A DNA stretch of 64,000 nucleotides from Caulobacter sp. (GTDB lineage: Bacteria; Pseudomonadota; Alphaproteobacteria; Caulobacterales; Caulobacteraceae). Location: the NCBI GenBank assembly GCA_016125585.1, contig WGLL01000003.1, positions 1 to 64,000 of the forward strand, written 5' to 3'. The position numbers and the translations under genes are program-made. Under the pieces are notes generated by a model. It searched no databases, was not told the DNA's origin, and was given only the letters and a program-made list of their open reading frames with translations. This document shows positions 35,653 through 44,774 of this stretch, piece after piece (position 1 is the first letter of the stretch; the number at the start of each line of letters is the position of its first letter).

Positions 35653-36504
35653 ATGACTGAAACCGTCTCCAACGAGGCCGATCCCGAGCTGAACGCCGCT
35701 CCGGAGACCGAAGAGGCCGAAGCCCCCACGGTGATGCAGGAGGGTGTGGAGATCGCCAAGACGGTGATCTATGCGCTGCTGATCGCCTTCGTGCTGCGCG
35801 TGCTGCTCTTCCAGCCCTTCACCATTCCGTCTGGCTCGATGGAGCCCAACCTGCTGCACGGCGACTACATCATCGTCTCCAAGTGGCCCTACGGCTGGTC
35901 GCGGCATTCAATTCCGCTGAGCCCGCCGCTGTTCAAGGGCCGCATTTTCGGAAGCACGCCCAAGCGCGGCGACATCATCGTCTTCAAGCTGCCGGCCGAC
36001 AACAAGACCGACTACATCAAGCGCCTGATCGGGCTGCCCGGCGACCGCATCCAGGTCCGCGGCGGGGTGCTCTACGTCAACGAAAAGCCGCTGCCGCACG
36101 TCCAGGTGAGCCGCAACGACATGCTCGACATGGATCGCGTGCGCCGTCAGGAAACCTCGCTCGACGGCAAGACCTACGTCACCTACGCCGGCGCCGAATA
36201 TGGCTATGTGAATAACACCGGCGTCTTCCTGGTGCCCCAGGGCCATTACTTCTTCATGGGCGACAACCGCGACAATTCGCTGGATAGCCGGGTCGAGCCC
36301 AACTACGCCGAGCCGCGCAACGGCGGGGTCGGGTTCGTGCCGGCCGAGAACCTGGTCGGCAAGGCCGAGATTATCCTGCTGTCCTGGTATCCCAAGTCCA
36401 ATCCCTACGACGGCGAGCCGCAGCATGAGGGCGCCTCGTTGTTCAAGCCCTGGACGTGGGTGACCGAGGCCCGGCCCAGCCGGTTCTTCCACATCCTCAA
36501 ATGA
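35653..36504 (+). CDS. lepB: signal peptidase I
   Basis: A 283-residue membrane protease. An acidic cytoplasmic N-tail (1-32) is followed by one membrane helix (~34-54), then the nucleophile Ser62 in TIPSGSMEPNLLHGDYIIV, the general base Lys123 in TDYIKRLIGLPGDRI and box GDNRDNSLDSR. It cleaves signal peptides of exported proteins. Its stop overlaps the rnc start. Confidence 0.96.
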   Translation: MTETVSNEADPELNAAPETEEAEAPTVMQEGVEIAKTVIYALLIAFVLRVLLFQPFTIPSGSMEPNLLHGDYIIVSKWPYGWSRHSIPLSPPLFKGRIFGSTPKRGDIIVFKLPADNKTDYIKRLIGLPGDRIQVRGGVLYVNEKPLPHVQVSRNDMLDMDRVRRQETSLDGKTYVTYAGAEYGYVNNTGVFLVPQGHYFFMGDNRDNSLDSRVEPNYAEPRNGGVGFVPAENLVGKAEIILLSWYPKSNPYDGEPQHEGASLFKPWTWVTEARPSRFFHILK

Positions 36505-37199
36505 TGGACTGGTCCGAGGTCGTCGAGGCCCTGGAACGCCGCATCGGACACGTCTTCGCCGACCGCGCCCTGCTGGAGCGGGCGCTGACCCATTCCAGCG
36601 TCGGCGACGGAGCGGTGAAGGTGCGCCACAACGAGCGGCTGGAATTTCTGGGTGACCGGGTGCTGGGCCTGCTGGCGGCCGAGCGGCTGTTGAAACTGTA
36701 TCCCGAGGCGCGTGAGGGCGAGATGTCTCCGCGCCTGGCCAATCTGGTCAACGGCAAGGCCTGCGCGCGGGTCGGGCGGCGACTGGAGATTGGCGCCGCC
36801 CTGCGCATGAGCAGCTCGGCCAACAGGATGGGCGTCCGCGACAATGACAACACCCTGGGCGACGCGGTCGAGGCCTTGATGGCCGCCATCTATCTGGACG
36901 GCGGTCTGGCGGCGGCGCGGGGTTTCTTTGACGAGGGCTGGTCGGAAGAGTTCTCGCAGCTGGAACAGCCCCGGCCCAAGGATTCCAAGACCCGGCTGCA
37001 GGAATGGGCTATGGGCCAGCGACTGCCGGTCCCCGCCTACACCGTGATCGAACAGACCGGCCCCGCCCATGCGCCCCGTTTCGTCGTGGAAGTCGCGGTG
37101 CGGGGTCATGACAGCGAACGCGGGGAGGGGGGCTCGCGGCGGGAAGCAGAGAAGGCGGCCGCCGCGGCGATGCTGCTGAAACAGGAAGGCAAGACATGA
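36501..37199 (+). CDS. rnc: ribonuclease III
   Basis: A 232-residue double-strand RNA nuclease. The signature HNERLEFLGDRVLGLLAAER carries Glu48 and Asp52, and DNDNTLGDAVEALMAAIYLD carries the second acidic pair. The C-terminal dsRNA-binding domain begins at DSKTRLQEWAMGQ and ends with GGSRREAEKAAAAAML. Two successive ATGs (36501 and 36504) overlap the lepB stop; either can serve. It matures rRNA and regulates mRNAs, and overlaps era. Confidence 0.96.
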   Translation: MMDWSEVVEALERRIGHVFADRALLERALTHSSVGDGAVKVRHNERLEFLGDRVLGLLAAERLLKLYPEAREGEMSPRLANLVNGKACARVGRRLEIGAALRMSSSANRMGVRDNDNTLGDAVEALMAAIYLDGGLAAARGFFDEGWSEEFSQLEQPRPKDSKTRLQEWAMGQRLPVPAYTVIEQTGPAHAPRFVVEVAVRGHDSERGEGGSRREAEKAAAAAMLLKQEGKT

Positions 37200-38128
37200 C
37201 CCGGGCAGGTTTCGCGGCCATCATCGGCGCGCCCAACGCCGGAAAATCCACCCTGACCAACCGTCTGGTCGGGGCCAAGGTCTCCATCGTCACCCAGAAG
37301 GTGCAGACCACCCGCTTTCCGGTGCGAGGCGTCGCCATGGCCGGCGAGGCCCAGATCGTGCTGGTCGACACCCCCGGGATCTTCACCCCGCGGCGGCGTC
37401 TGGACCGGGCCATGGTGCGGAGCGCCTGGGCCGGCGCCGAGGACGCCGACTGCGTGGTGCATCTGGTCGATGTGCAGGCCGAGCTGGCGGTACAGGACAA
37501 GACGGCCACCGGCGCCGACAAGCGCGGGGTGCAGGATGTCGAGAGCATCATCGAGAGCCTGAAAGCCGCCGGCAAGCAGGTGATCCTGGCGCTGAACAAG
37601 ATCGACGGGGTCAAGCGCGAGCGGCTGCTGGCGGTCTCACAGCGCCTGTACGAGACCGGGGTCTACAGCGAGGTCTTCATGATCAGCGCCGCCGACGGCT
37701 CCGGCGTCGAGGATCTGCGCGCCCGGCTGGCGGCCCTGATGCCGGAGGGGCCGTGGCTGTATCCGGAGGACCAGACCGCCGACATTCCGGCCCGTCTGCT
37801 GGCCGCCGAGATCACCCGCGAGAAGGTCTATCTGCGGGTGCATGAGGAACTGCCCTACGCGGCCACCGTCGACACCACCGCCTTCGAGGAGAAGCGCGAC
37901 GGGTCGGTGCGCATCGAGCAGACGATCCTGGTCGAGCGGGAAGGCCAGCGGGCGATCATCATCGGCGCCAACGGCCAGACGCTGAAGTGGATCGGCCAGA
38001 AGAGCCGCGAGGAGCTCAGCGAGCTTTTCGAGCGGACGGTGCATCTGTTCCTGCACGTGCGGGTCCGAGAGACCTGGGCCGAGGAACGCGAGGCCTACAC
38101 CTCGATGGGCCTGGATTTCGACGTCTGA
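37196..38128 (+). CDS. era: GTPase Era
   Basis: A 310-residue GTPase for 30S ribosome assembly. G1 IIGAPNAGKST, G3 VDTPGIF, G4 LALNKIDG, then a KH domain containing IIGANGQTLKWIGQKSREEL and ending HLFLHVRVRETWAEE. ATG 37196 overlaps the rnc TGA by four bases. The rnc-era pair and nearby recO follow the common bacterial order, though recO is displaced by about 1.5 kb here. Confidence 0.97.
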   Translation: MTRAGFAAIIGAPNAGKSTLTNRLVGAKVSIVTQKVQTTRFPVRGVAMAGEAQIVLVDTPGIFTPRRRLDRAMVRSAWAGAEDADCVVHLVDVQAELAVQDKTATGADKRGVQDVESIIESLKAAGKQVILALNKIDGVKRERLLAVSQRLYETGVYSEVFMISAADGSGVEDLRARLAALMPEGPWLYPEDQTADIPARLLAAEITREKVYLRVHEELPYAATVDTTAFEEKRDGSVRIEQTILVEREGQRAIIIGANGQTLKWIGQKSREELSELFERTVHLFLHVRVRETWAEEREAYTSMGLDFDV

Positions 38129-38200
38129 CCTCAATCCGTCCTTCGGCAGGTGATCCCGGCGGATCGCGTGGATAAGGACGCAAACCAGAAAGGGCCTCGC

Positions 38201-38689
38201 ATGCGCACCCTGATCCTGATCCTGGCGTTGCTGGCCACGCCGGCAATGGCCCAGCCCGCCGATCCGGTCACGGCGATCAACGCCACGCTGGACGCCGTCC
38301 ACGACGCCGCGGCGAAGCATGACGGTCCCCGCTACTTCGCCCTCTATGCGGACGACGCGATCTATATCGGCACCGACGCCGCCGAGCGCTGGACCCTTGC
38401 CGAGTTCAAGGCCTTCGCGGAGCCCTATTTCGCCCAGGGCAAGGGGTGGGTCTATCACCCTCGCGAACGCCACGTCGTGGTCGCCGACATCCCCTGCCGC
38501 TGCGTCGCCTGGTTCGACGAACTGCTCGACAGTGAAAGTTACGGCACCAGCCGGGGGACCGGGGTGCTGGTGCTTCGGGACGGCCAGTGGAAGGTGGCGC
38601 AATACGCCCTGACCTTCCCGATCCCCAATGATCTGGCCCACGGATTCACCGATCAGATCAAGGCGTTCGAGGCCAAGTCGAAAAAGTAG
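38201..38689 (+). CDS. secreted SnoaL/DUF4440-like protein
   Basis: A 162-residue protein with a signal peptide (MRTLILILALLATPAMAQ). The mature part has the NTF2-like cone pattern: INATLDAVHDAAAKHDGPRY, FALYADDAIYIGTDAAERW, KGWVYHPRERHVVV and DGQWKVAQYALTFPIPNDL. Such proteins are small ligand-binding or isomerase folds; the role here is unknown. It lies between era and the repeat that truncates the alkylation-repair gene, interrupting the usual era-recO order. Confidence 0.82.
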   Translation: MRTLILILALLATPAMAQPADPVTAINATLDAVHDAAAKHDGPRYFALYADDAIYIGTDAAERWTLAEFKAFAEPYFAQGKGWVYHPRERHVVVADIPCRCVAWFDELLDSESYGTSRGTGVLVLRDGQWKVAQYALTFPIPNDLAHGFTDQIKAFEAKSKK

Positions 38690-38727
38690 CCGCTTGCCGG
38701 CAACGCACGGACCGCTCCCCCTCCATC

Positions 38728-38863
38728 CGTCATCCTGGGCCTTATGCCCAGGACCCATCTATCCGTTTGCACCAACCCGAGGGAGGAGGCGCGGCCGCGC
38801 CTCCACGGCCAAATCTCGCGGCGGCTGAACGATGGGTCCCAGGCACGAGGCCTGGGATGACGG
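38728..38863. repeat. CGTCATCCTGG...CCTGGGATGACGG palindromic repeat (type B)
   Basis: The left half is CGTCATCCTGGGCCTTATGC then CCAGGACCCATC; the right half is GATGGGTCCCAGGCACGAGG then CCTGGGATGACGG, separated by ~60 bases. The two halves are near-perfect inverted copies. The right half directly joins the point where an AlkD-like reading frame loses similarity, so the element appears to have inserted into or replaced the 3' part of that gene. Confidence 0.75.
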
Positions 38864-39155
38864 CGGTGGGGTGGCGACAGCGGCGCGCGGTCTGGCCCAT
38901 GATGCTGATCGCCCCGGCGCGCGCCTCGTGGATGTCGCTCTCACGGAGCGATTCCAGCTCAGCGACCGACATCTCGAGGTGGCGCTCGGACAGCTTGAAC
39001 AGTGCGCCCATCTTGACTTCGATGAAGCGGTCGCCCTCCGAATAATCGCCCGCGCCGGTCTTGAAGTCGCGCTGAATCTTGCGCAGTCCGTCAGTGGACT
39101 GCAGCGCCTGTAGTTCAGCCAGGAAGTCGGCCGCCCTGGCGCCTTTGCCGGTCAT
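38742..39155 (-). pseudogene. truncated AlkD-like DNA alkylation repair protein
   Basis: The first ~91 residues (MTGKGARAADFLAELQALQS, RKIQRDFKTGAGDYSEGDRF, ALFKLSERHLEMSVAELESL, IHEARAGAISIMGQTAR) match the N-terminus of DNA alkylation repair (HEAT-repeat, AlkC/AlkD) proteins, normally about 220-240 residues. After about 38882 the frame runs through a type B palindromic repeat (AVIPGLVPGTHRS) to a stop at 38742. The catalytic half is missing, so it is most likely inactive. ATG 39155 overlaps the stop of the upstream secreted-protein gene by four bases. Confidence 0.72.
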
Positions 39156-39586
39156 GACGACGGCCGGCAGGCGGCCTGGATGCGTTCCATCACGCGCAGG
39201 ACTGGCTCGGCGACTCCCGGGGCTAGAATGAGGGGAAGTTCTTCGACGGCGGCCACGCCGAGGACGGAAATGCCGCCGGCTCTCCCGGTCAGCGTCAGTG
39301 TTCCCGTCGCTTCGTCAGGGCGAATGCGCTCCACCCGGCGCCAGTCAACAATCCCTGTTTGAGCCGCAGACAATCCGCCAACCCTGAAGCGGCTCTCGCA
39401 GGTCTCGCCGCCCCAAGACATGATTGGGAGGCGCACGCTGGCCTGATGGCCACGCCGTCCGGTCTCCGATGTTCCATAGGTCCCGCTCACACCGCTCAAC
39501 GCGCGGGACAGCATGGCATGGTCATCGGCCATTGCTGATCCGGACACCAGCGCCGTCGCCGCCGCCAACAAAACGAGTGTCGCCAA
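39152..39586 (-). CDS. small exported protein of unknown function
   Basis: A 144-residue protein from TTG 39586, with GGAG eight bases upstream and a signal peptide LATLVLLAAATALVSGSAMA. The mature part has two cysteines (GGETCESRF and IQAACRPSS) and a beta-rich pattern (GTLTLTGRAGGISVLGVAA). No family is recognised. It is divergent from recO and translationally coupled to the alkylation-repair fragment downstream. Confidence 0.65.
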   Translation of the reverse strand: MATLVLLAAATALVSGSAMADDHAMLSRALSGVSGTYGTSETGRRGHQASVRLPIMSWGGETCESRFRVGGLSAAQTGIVDWRRVERIRPDEATGTLTLTGRAGGISVLGVAAVEELPLILAPGVAEPVLRVMERIQAACRPSS

Positions 39587-39625
39587 TGTCTCGCCTCCGC
39601 CTGCGCCGCAGGGTATCTGCGTTTC

Positions 39626-40357
39626 ATGGAATGGGAAGACGACGCCTACATCCTTTCGGCGCGAAGCCACGGCGAGAGCGGCGCCATCGTGGAGTTGCTG
39701 ACCGAGACCCGGGGACGGCACGCCGCCCATGTCGCCGGCGGCTCCTCCCGTCGGATGCGGTCGCTGCTGCAACCGGGCGCCCGGGTGGTGGCCAGCTACC
39801 GGGTGCGGATCGAGGGCCAGCTGGGTTCGGCGACCCTTGAGCCGGTCGGGGAGGGGCCCTCGGAGCTGTTCGACGATCCCCTGGCGCTCAGCGGCCTGGC
39901 GGCCGCCGCGGCGGTGGCTGGCGGCGCGCTGCCGGAAAGGGAATCCCATCCGGGAGCCTTCCATGCCTTCGACGCCCTGATCGGCGCCCTGTCGATGCCC
40001 GACGTCTGGCCCGCGATCTTCGTGCAGTTCGAGGCCGGCCTGCTGCGGGAACTGGGCTTCGGCCTGGATTTCAGCAAATGCGCCGCCACAGGGGTGACCG
40101 AGGATCTGATCTGGGTCAGTCCGCGCACGGGGCGGGCGGTGTCACGCGAGGCCGGAGCGCCCTATGCGGACAAGCTGCTGCCGCTGCCCCCGTTCATGAT
40201 CTCGGCACGGGGCGGGCTGGGCGAAGGCGATATCCGGGCAGGGTTCGACCTGACCGGCCACTTTCTGGAGCAGTTCGTGTTCGGGCCGCTGAACAAGCCT
40301 CTGCCCCCGGCGCGGGTCTGGCTGCTGGACCGGCTGAGCGACGCCGGGCGGCTTTAG
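39626..40357 (+). CDS. recO: DNA repair protein RecO
   Basis: A 243-residue recombination mediator that loads RecA with RecR. The N-terminal OB-fold starts MEWEDDAYILSARSHGESGA and continues IVELLTETRGRHAAHVAGG. The helical C-terminal domain contains FVQFEAGLLRELGFGLDFSK and CAATGVTEDLIWVSPRTGRA. Alphaproteobacterial RecO usually lacks the full zinc site, as here. It lies downstream of the rnc-era block with a short insertion. Confidence 0.94.
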   Translation: MEWEDDAYILSARSHGESGAIVELLTETRGRHAAHVAGGSSRRMRSLLQPGARVVASYRVRIEGQLGSATLEPVGEGPSELFDDPLALSGLAAAAAVAGGALPERESHPGAFHAFDALIGALSMPDVWPAIFVQFEAGLLRELGFGLDFSKCAATGVTEDLIWVSPRTGRAVSREAGAPYADKLLPLPPFMISARGGLGEGDIRAGFDLTGHFLEQFVFGPLNKPLPPARVWLLDRLSDAGRL

Positions 40358-40360
40358 TCG

Positions 40361-40397
40361 CCCCCCCTCAGTCGGCTTCGCCGACAGCTTCCCCGGA
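40361..40397. repeat. partial palindromic repeat (type A-like)
   Basis: CCCCCCTCAGTCGGCTTCGC then CGACAGCTTCCCCGGAG resembles the right halves of the type A elements (CCCTCATCCGTCGGCTTCGC ...). It contains a GTCGGC/GCCGAC hairpin and lies between recO and parC. The inverted partner is not clear. Confidence 0.45.
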
Positions 40398-40474
40398 GGC
40401 GGAGCAGTGTGTCGGGCGGCTGTGACTTGAGGGGCGGGAGCCACTAAAGTGTCGTCAGTTGATTCTGGAACCGC

Positions 40475-42715
40475 ATGACCATCCTCACCGCTCCTCCCGG
40501 TCCCGGCGACGGCGACCGCATTCTTGATGAACCGCTGACCGAAGCCCTGTCGCGGCGTTATCTGGCCTATGCCCTGTCGACCATCACCGGCCGCGCCCTG
40601 CCGGACGTGCGGGACGGCTTGAAACCGGTGCATCGCCGCCTGCTGTTCGCCCTGCATGAGATGCGGCTGAACCCCACCGCTTCGGCCCGCAAATGCGCCA
40701 AGGTGGTCGGGGAGGTGATGGGTAACTTCCACCCCCATGGCGACCAGGCCATCTACGACGCCCTGGTGCGTCTGGCCCAGTCGTTCAGCCAGCGCTATCC
40801 GCTGGTCGACGGTCAGGGCAATTTCGGCAACATCGACGGCGATAACGCCGCCGCCATGCGCTACACCGAATGCCGGATGACCGAGGCCGCGTCGCTGCTG
40901 CTCGACGGCATCGACGAGAACGCCGTCGACTTCAAGCCGACCTACGACGGCCAGGACGAGGAACCGGTGGTTCTGCCGGCCGGGTTTCCCAACCTGCTGG
41001 CCAACGGCTCCAGCGGCATCGCCGTCGGTATGGCCACCTCGATCCCGCCGCACAACGCCGGCGAGCTGATCGACGCCTGCCTGCTGCTGCTGCAGCGGCC
41101 CGAAGCCACCACCGCCGACCTGATGGAGCGGGTAAAGGGGCCCGACTTCCCGACCGGCGGGATCATCGTCGAGCCGCAGCACAGCCTGCTGGAGACCTTC
41201 GAGACCGGCCGCGGCGGCGTGCGCCTTCGCGCGCGCTGGAGCAAGGAAGACACCGGCCGCGGCGGCTATGTCATCGTCGTCACCGAGGTGCCCTATCAGG
41301 TCAAGAAGGCCGAGCTGGTCGAACAGCTGGCCGACCTGATCGAGAACAAGAAGGCGCCGCTGCTGGGCGACGTGCGCGACGAGAGCGCCGAGGACGTTCG
41401 CCTCGTGCTCGAGCCCAAGAACCGCAACGTCGAGCCCGAAGTGCTGATGGAGAGCCTGTTCAAGCTCTCGGCGCTGGAGACCCGTTTCCCGGTCAACATG
41501 AACGTCCTGGACGCTCATGGGACGCCTGGCGTCATGGGCCTGAAGGCGATCCTGCGAGCCTTCCTCGATCACCGCCGCGAGGTGCTGCTGCGTCGCGCGC
41601 GGTTCCGTCTGGAAAAGATCGAGGCGCGGCTGCACGTCCTCGACGGGCTGCTGATCGCCTACCTCAACCTCGATGAGGTGATCCGCATCGTCCGCTACGA
41701 GGACGAGCCGAAACAGAAGCTGATCGCCGCCTTCGACCTCAGCGACATCCAGGCCGACGCCATCCTCAACACCCGCCTGCGCCAGCTGGCCCGGCTGGAG
41801 GAGATGGAGATCCGCCGCGAGCACGCCGAACTGGCCGAGGAGCGCGACGGCATCATGGCCATGCTGGCCTCGGATGCCGCGCAATGGAAACTGGTCGGCG
41901 CCGGACTGGCGGCGATGCGCGACGTGATCGGCGTCGGCACCGAGGTCGGCCGTCGCCGCACCGACTTTGCCGAAGCGCCCGCGATCGACGTCGACGCCGC
42001 CGCCGAGGCCTTCATCCCGCGCGAGCCGATCACCGTCATTCTGTCGGACAAGGGCTGGATCCGCGCGGCCAAGGGCCGGATTGATGATCCGTCCGAACTG
42101 AAATTCAAGGAAGGCGACAAGCTGGGCTTCATTGTTCCCGCGGAAACAACGGACAAGCTGCTGATCTTCGCGTCGGATGGCAGGTTCTTTACCCTGGACT
42201 GCAGCAAGCTCCCCGGGGCCCGGGGCCATGGGGAACCCCTACGGCTGATGGTCGATATCGACGACAATGTGAAGATCATCGACGTCTTCCCGCACAAGGC
42301 CGGCCGCAAGCGCGTGCTGGCCTCGAAGGAAGGCTACGGCTTCATCATGCCGGAGGACGAGGCGCTGGCCTTCAGAAAGGCCGGCAAACAGGTGCTCAAC
42401 GGCACGGCCCTGGTGTCGCTGGAGGCCGATGGCGACCAGCTGGCGGTGGTCGGCGACAACGGCAAGATCCTCATCTATCCGCTTGAGGAGCTGCCGGAAA
42501 TGCCGCGCGGGAAGGGCGTCAAGCTGCAGTCCTACCGCGAGGGCGGCCTGCGCGACGCCATGGTCTTCAAGGCCGAGGCTGGCGGCGGCTGGATCGACGC
42601 CGGCGGCCGCAATCGCGACTGGCCCGAATGGCGCGACTGGATCGGCAAGCGGGCCGCGGCGGGCAAGGTCGCGCCAAGGGGCTTCCCGGTCACCAAACGA
42701 TTCCGGCCGAAATAG
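40475..42715 (+). CDS. parC: DNA topoisomerase IV subunit A
   Basis: A 746-residue type IIA topoisomerase subunit that decatenates chromosomes. Seen: YLAYALSTITGRALPDVRDG then LKPVHRRLLFAL, the quinolone-region GNFHPHGDQAIYDALVRLAQ with Gln where E. coli ParC has Ser80, and catalytic Tyr130 in RYTECRMTEAA. The C-terminus has the beta-pinwheel (ILSDKGWIRAAKGRI, MPRGKGVKLQSYREG). GyrA was excluded because the GyrA-box and usual length are absent. Confidence 0.94.
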   Translation: MTILTAPPGPGDGDRILDEPLTEALSRRYLAYALSTITGRALPDVRDGLKPVHRRLLFALHEMRLNPTASARKCAKVVGEVMGNFHPHGDQAIYDALVRLAQSFSQRYPLVDGQGNFGNIDGDNAAAMRYTECRMTEAASLLLDGIDENAVDFKPTYDGQDEEPVVLPAGFPNLLANGSSGIAVGMATSIPPHNAGELIDACLLLLQRPEATTADLMERVKGPDFPTGGIIVEPQHSLLETFETGRGGVRLRARWSKEDTGRGGYVIVVTEVPYQVKKAELVEQLADLIENKKAPLLGDVRDESAEDVRLVLEPKNRNVEPEVLMESLFKLSALETRFPVNMNVLDAHGTPGVMGLKAILRAFLDHRREVLLRRARFRLEKIEARLHVLDGLLIAYLNLDEVIRIVRYEDEPKQKLIAAFDLSDIQADAILNTRLRQLARLEEMEIRREHAELAEERDGIMAMLASDAAQWKLVGAGLAAMRDVIGVGTEVGRRRTDFAEAPAIDVDAAAEAFIPREPITVILSDKGWIRAAKGRIDDPSELKFKEGDKLGFIVPAETTDKLLIFASDGRFFTLDCSKLPGARGHGEPLRLMVDIDDNVKIIDVFPHKAGRKRVLASKEGYGFIMPEDEALAFRKAGKQVLNGTALVSLEADGDQLAVVGDNGKILIYPLEELPEMPRGKGVKLQSYREGGLRDAMVFKAEAGGGWIDAGGRNRDWPEWRDWIGKRAAAGKVAPRGFPVTKRFRPK

Positions 42716-42800
42716 ACCGGCGGACAGCTCGCGCCATCTTGTGGCCCGGACGGGGCCGGCTAAGCTTGCCGTCAAGGCCAGACAAACAGGCGGGGTGGGG

Positions 42801-44102
42801 ATGAACGGGATCAGATCATGGCTGGCGGCGGTCGCCGCCGGCGCCTTGCTGGCTGGACCGGTCGCGGCGCCGGTCGCCGCCCAAAGCCGGCCTGCTGTCC
42901 TGGCGCCGGCCAAGCCGGAGAGCGTCGGCTTTTCCTCCGAGCGCTTGGCGCGGATGGACGCGACGATGAAGGCGCTGGTCGATCAGGGGCGCATTCCCGG
43001 GGTGGTCACCTATGTCGCCCGTCATGGCAAGGTCGTGAACTACAACATCTACGGCAAGGCGGACCTGGCGACGGGCGCCCCGCTGACCGAGAACACCATC
43101 TTCCGCATGTACAGCCAGACCAAGCCGGTCACCGGCGTGGCGATGATGATCCTGTTCGAGGAAGGCAAATGGAAGCTGGACGACCCGGTCACCAAGTATG
43201 TGCCCGAGTTCAAAAACCTGAAGGTGTTCAAAGGCCTGGACGAGAAGGGTGAGCCCATCCTGGAGCCGGTCTCGCGCTCGGCGACCATGCGTGAGCTGAT
43301 GAGCCACACGGCCGGTTTTGCCTATGGACTGGTGACCGACAATCCGGTCGACAAGGCCTATCGCGACTCCCGCCTGCTGGGCTCGAAGACCCTGCAGGAC
43401 ATGGTGACCGAGGCCAGCCAGTTGCCGCTCGCCAGTCAGCCGGGCGAGCAGTGGAAATATTCCATCGCTGTCGATGTGCAGGGCTACATCATCGAGAAGC
43501 TGTCGGGCCAATCGCTACCCGACTTCATGCAGAGCCGCATCTTCGGCCCGCTGGGGATGAAGGACACCGCCTTCTACGTGCCTGACGACAAAAAACCGCG
43601 TCAGGCGTCGCTCTATACCTACAACCGGGTCGGCCAGATCATACCGGCCGACGGCTTCATGGTGCTGGACGTCAGCAAGCCGCCGACGGCAGCGTCGGGC
43701 GGCGGCGGCTTGATGTCGACCGTCGCCGACTACGCCCGGTTCGCCCAGATGCTGGCCAATGGCGGGGAGTTGGGCGGCGTGCGCATCCTGGCGCCCTCGA
43801 CGATCAGGCTGATGGCCACCAACCACCTGACCGATGACCAGTTGGCCCGCCGGCCGCTGGGCGACGGGGTCGGGTTCGGGCTGGATTTCGCGGTGGTGAT
43901 GGATCCGGCCAAGGCCGGAACGCCCGCCGGAAAAGGCAGCTTCAGTTGGGGCGGAGCCGCCGGCACCTGGTTCTGGGTTGATCCGGAGAACGACATCATC
44001 GTTCTGGGCATGATCCAGGTGCTGGGCGGAGGCGGCGCCCTGCGGCTGGATGAGCTGAGCCAGCAACTGGTCTATTCGGCCCTCGTTGATCCCTCGAAGT
44101 AG
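42801..44102 (+). CDS. serine beta-lactamase-like hydrolase (class C fold)
   Basis: A 433-residue exported protein with a signal peptide (AAVAAGALLAGPVAAPVAAQ). The SxxK nucleophile is S105-QTK in FRMYSQTKPVTG; the Tyr of the YxN-like motif is in EQWKYSIAVDVQG; the third motif region is GSFSWGGAAGTWFWVDPEN. This is the beta-lactamase/EstB/penicillin-binding fold, mostly esterases or peptidases rather than resistance enzymes. Substrate not known. Confidence 0.88.
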   Translation: MNGIRSWLAAVAAGALLAGPVAAPVAAQSRPAVLAPAKPESVGFSSERLARMDATMKALVDQGRIPGVVTYVARHGKVVNYNIYGKADLATGAPLTENTIFRMYSQTKPVTGVAMMILFEEGKWKLDDPVTKYVPEFKNLKVFKGLDEKGEPILEPVSRSATMRELMSHTAGFAYGLVTDNPVDKAYRDSRLLGSKTLQDMVTEASQLPLASQPGEQWKYSIAVDVQGYIIEKLSGQSLPDFMQSRIFGPLGMKDTAFYVPDDKKPRQASLYTYNRVGQIIPADGFMVLDVSKPPTAASGGGGLMSTVADYARFAQMLANGGELGGVRILAPSTIRLMATNHLTDDQLARRPLGDGVGFGLDFAVVMDPAKAGTPAGKGSFSWGGAAGTWFWVDPENDIIVLGMIQVLGGGGALRLDELSQQLVYSALVDPSK

Positions 44103-44183
44103 GGACGGTCCGGCGTCCTCGCCCCGGACGGACGCCTCTACTCAGGGGCCTCGGGATCAGCTAGCTTCGCCCTTCGAGACAGA

Positions 44184-44765
44184 ATGGAGCGCACCGTGAT
44201 CACCCTGATCGTCATCCTCGTCATCGTCGTGGTCGCCGGGCTCATCCTGGTCGGGGTCTACAACCGACTGGTGGCGCTGAACGCCCGTTCCGACCAGGCC
44301 TTCGCCGACATCGATGTCCAGCTCAAGCAGCGGCGCGATCTGGTGCCCAATCTGGTGGAGACCGTGAAGGGTTACGCCACGCACGAGAAGGGCACCCTGG
44401 AGGCGGTGGTGGCGGCGCGCAACGCGGCGGCCTCGGCCGGCTCGGTGGAGGACAAGGTCCAGGCCGAGACCATGCTGACCGGCGCCCTGCGCCAGCTGTT
44501 CGCCCTGTCGGAGGCCTATCCCGACCTGAAGGCCAACCAGAACTTCCTGAGCCTGCAGAGCGAGCTGGCCGATCTAGAGAACAAGCTGGCGGCGTCGCGG
44601 CGGTTCTTCAACAGCGCCGTCACCGAGTTCAACGCCGCCCGCCGCGCCTTCCCGGCGGTGATCTTTGCCGGCATGTTCGGCTTCGCCAGTGATCGAACTC
44701 TCTATGATGTCGGCGTCGAGTCCCGCGCCGCGATGGACGCGGCGGCGCCCTCCGTGCAGTTCTAG
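44184..44765 (+). CDS. LemA-family membrane protein
   Basis: A 193-residue protein with an N-terminal membrane helix (VITLIVILVIVVVAGLILVG) and the conserved LemA region: VYNRLVALNARSDQAFADID, QLKQRRDLVPNLVETVKGYA, ENKLAASRRFFNSAVTEFNA. LemA proteins form four-helix bundles facing outside the membrane. It is nine bases before an M48 protease gene, a recurrent bacterial pair (compare lemA-htpX) thought to act in envelope stress. Confidence 0.92.
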   Translation: MERTVITLIVILVIVVVAGLILVGVYNRLVALNARSDQAFADIDVQLKQRRDLVPNLVETVKGYATHEKGTLEAVVAARNAAASAGSVEDKVQAETMLTGALRQLFALSEAYPDLKANQNFLSLQSELADLENKLAASRRFFNSAVTEFNAARRAFPAVIFAGMFGFASDRTLYDVGVESRAAMDAAAPSVQF

Positions 44766-44774
44766 GGGCGGCCC

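Noticed and set aside
40142..42229. 695-codon open frame on the minus strand opposite parC
   Set aside because: Translation is Gln/His/Gly-rich and featureless, while parC on the other strand has all family motifs.
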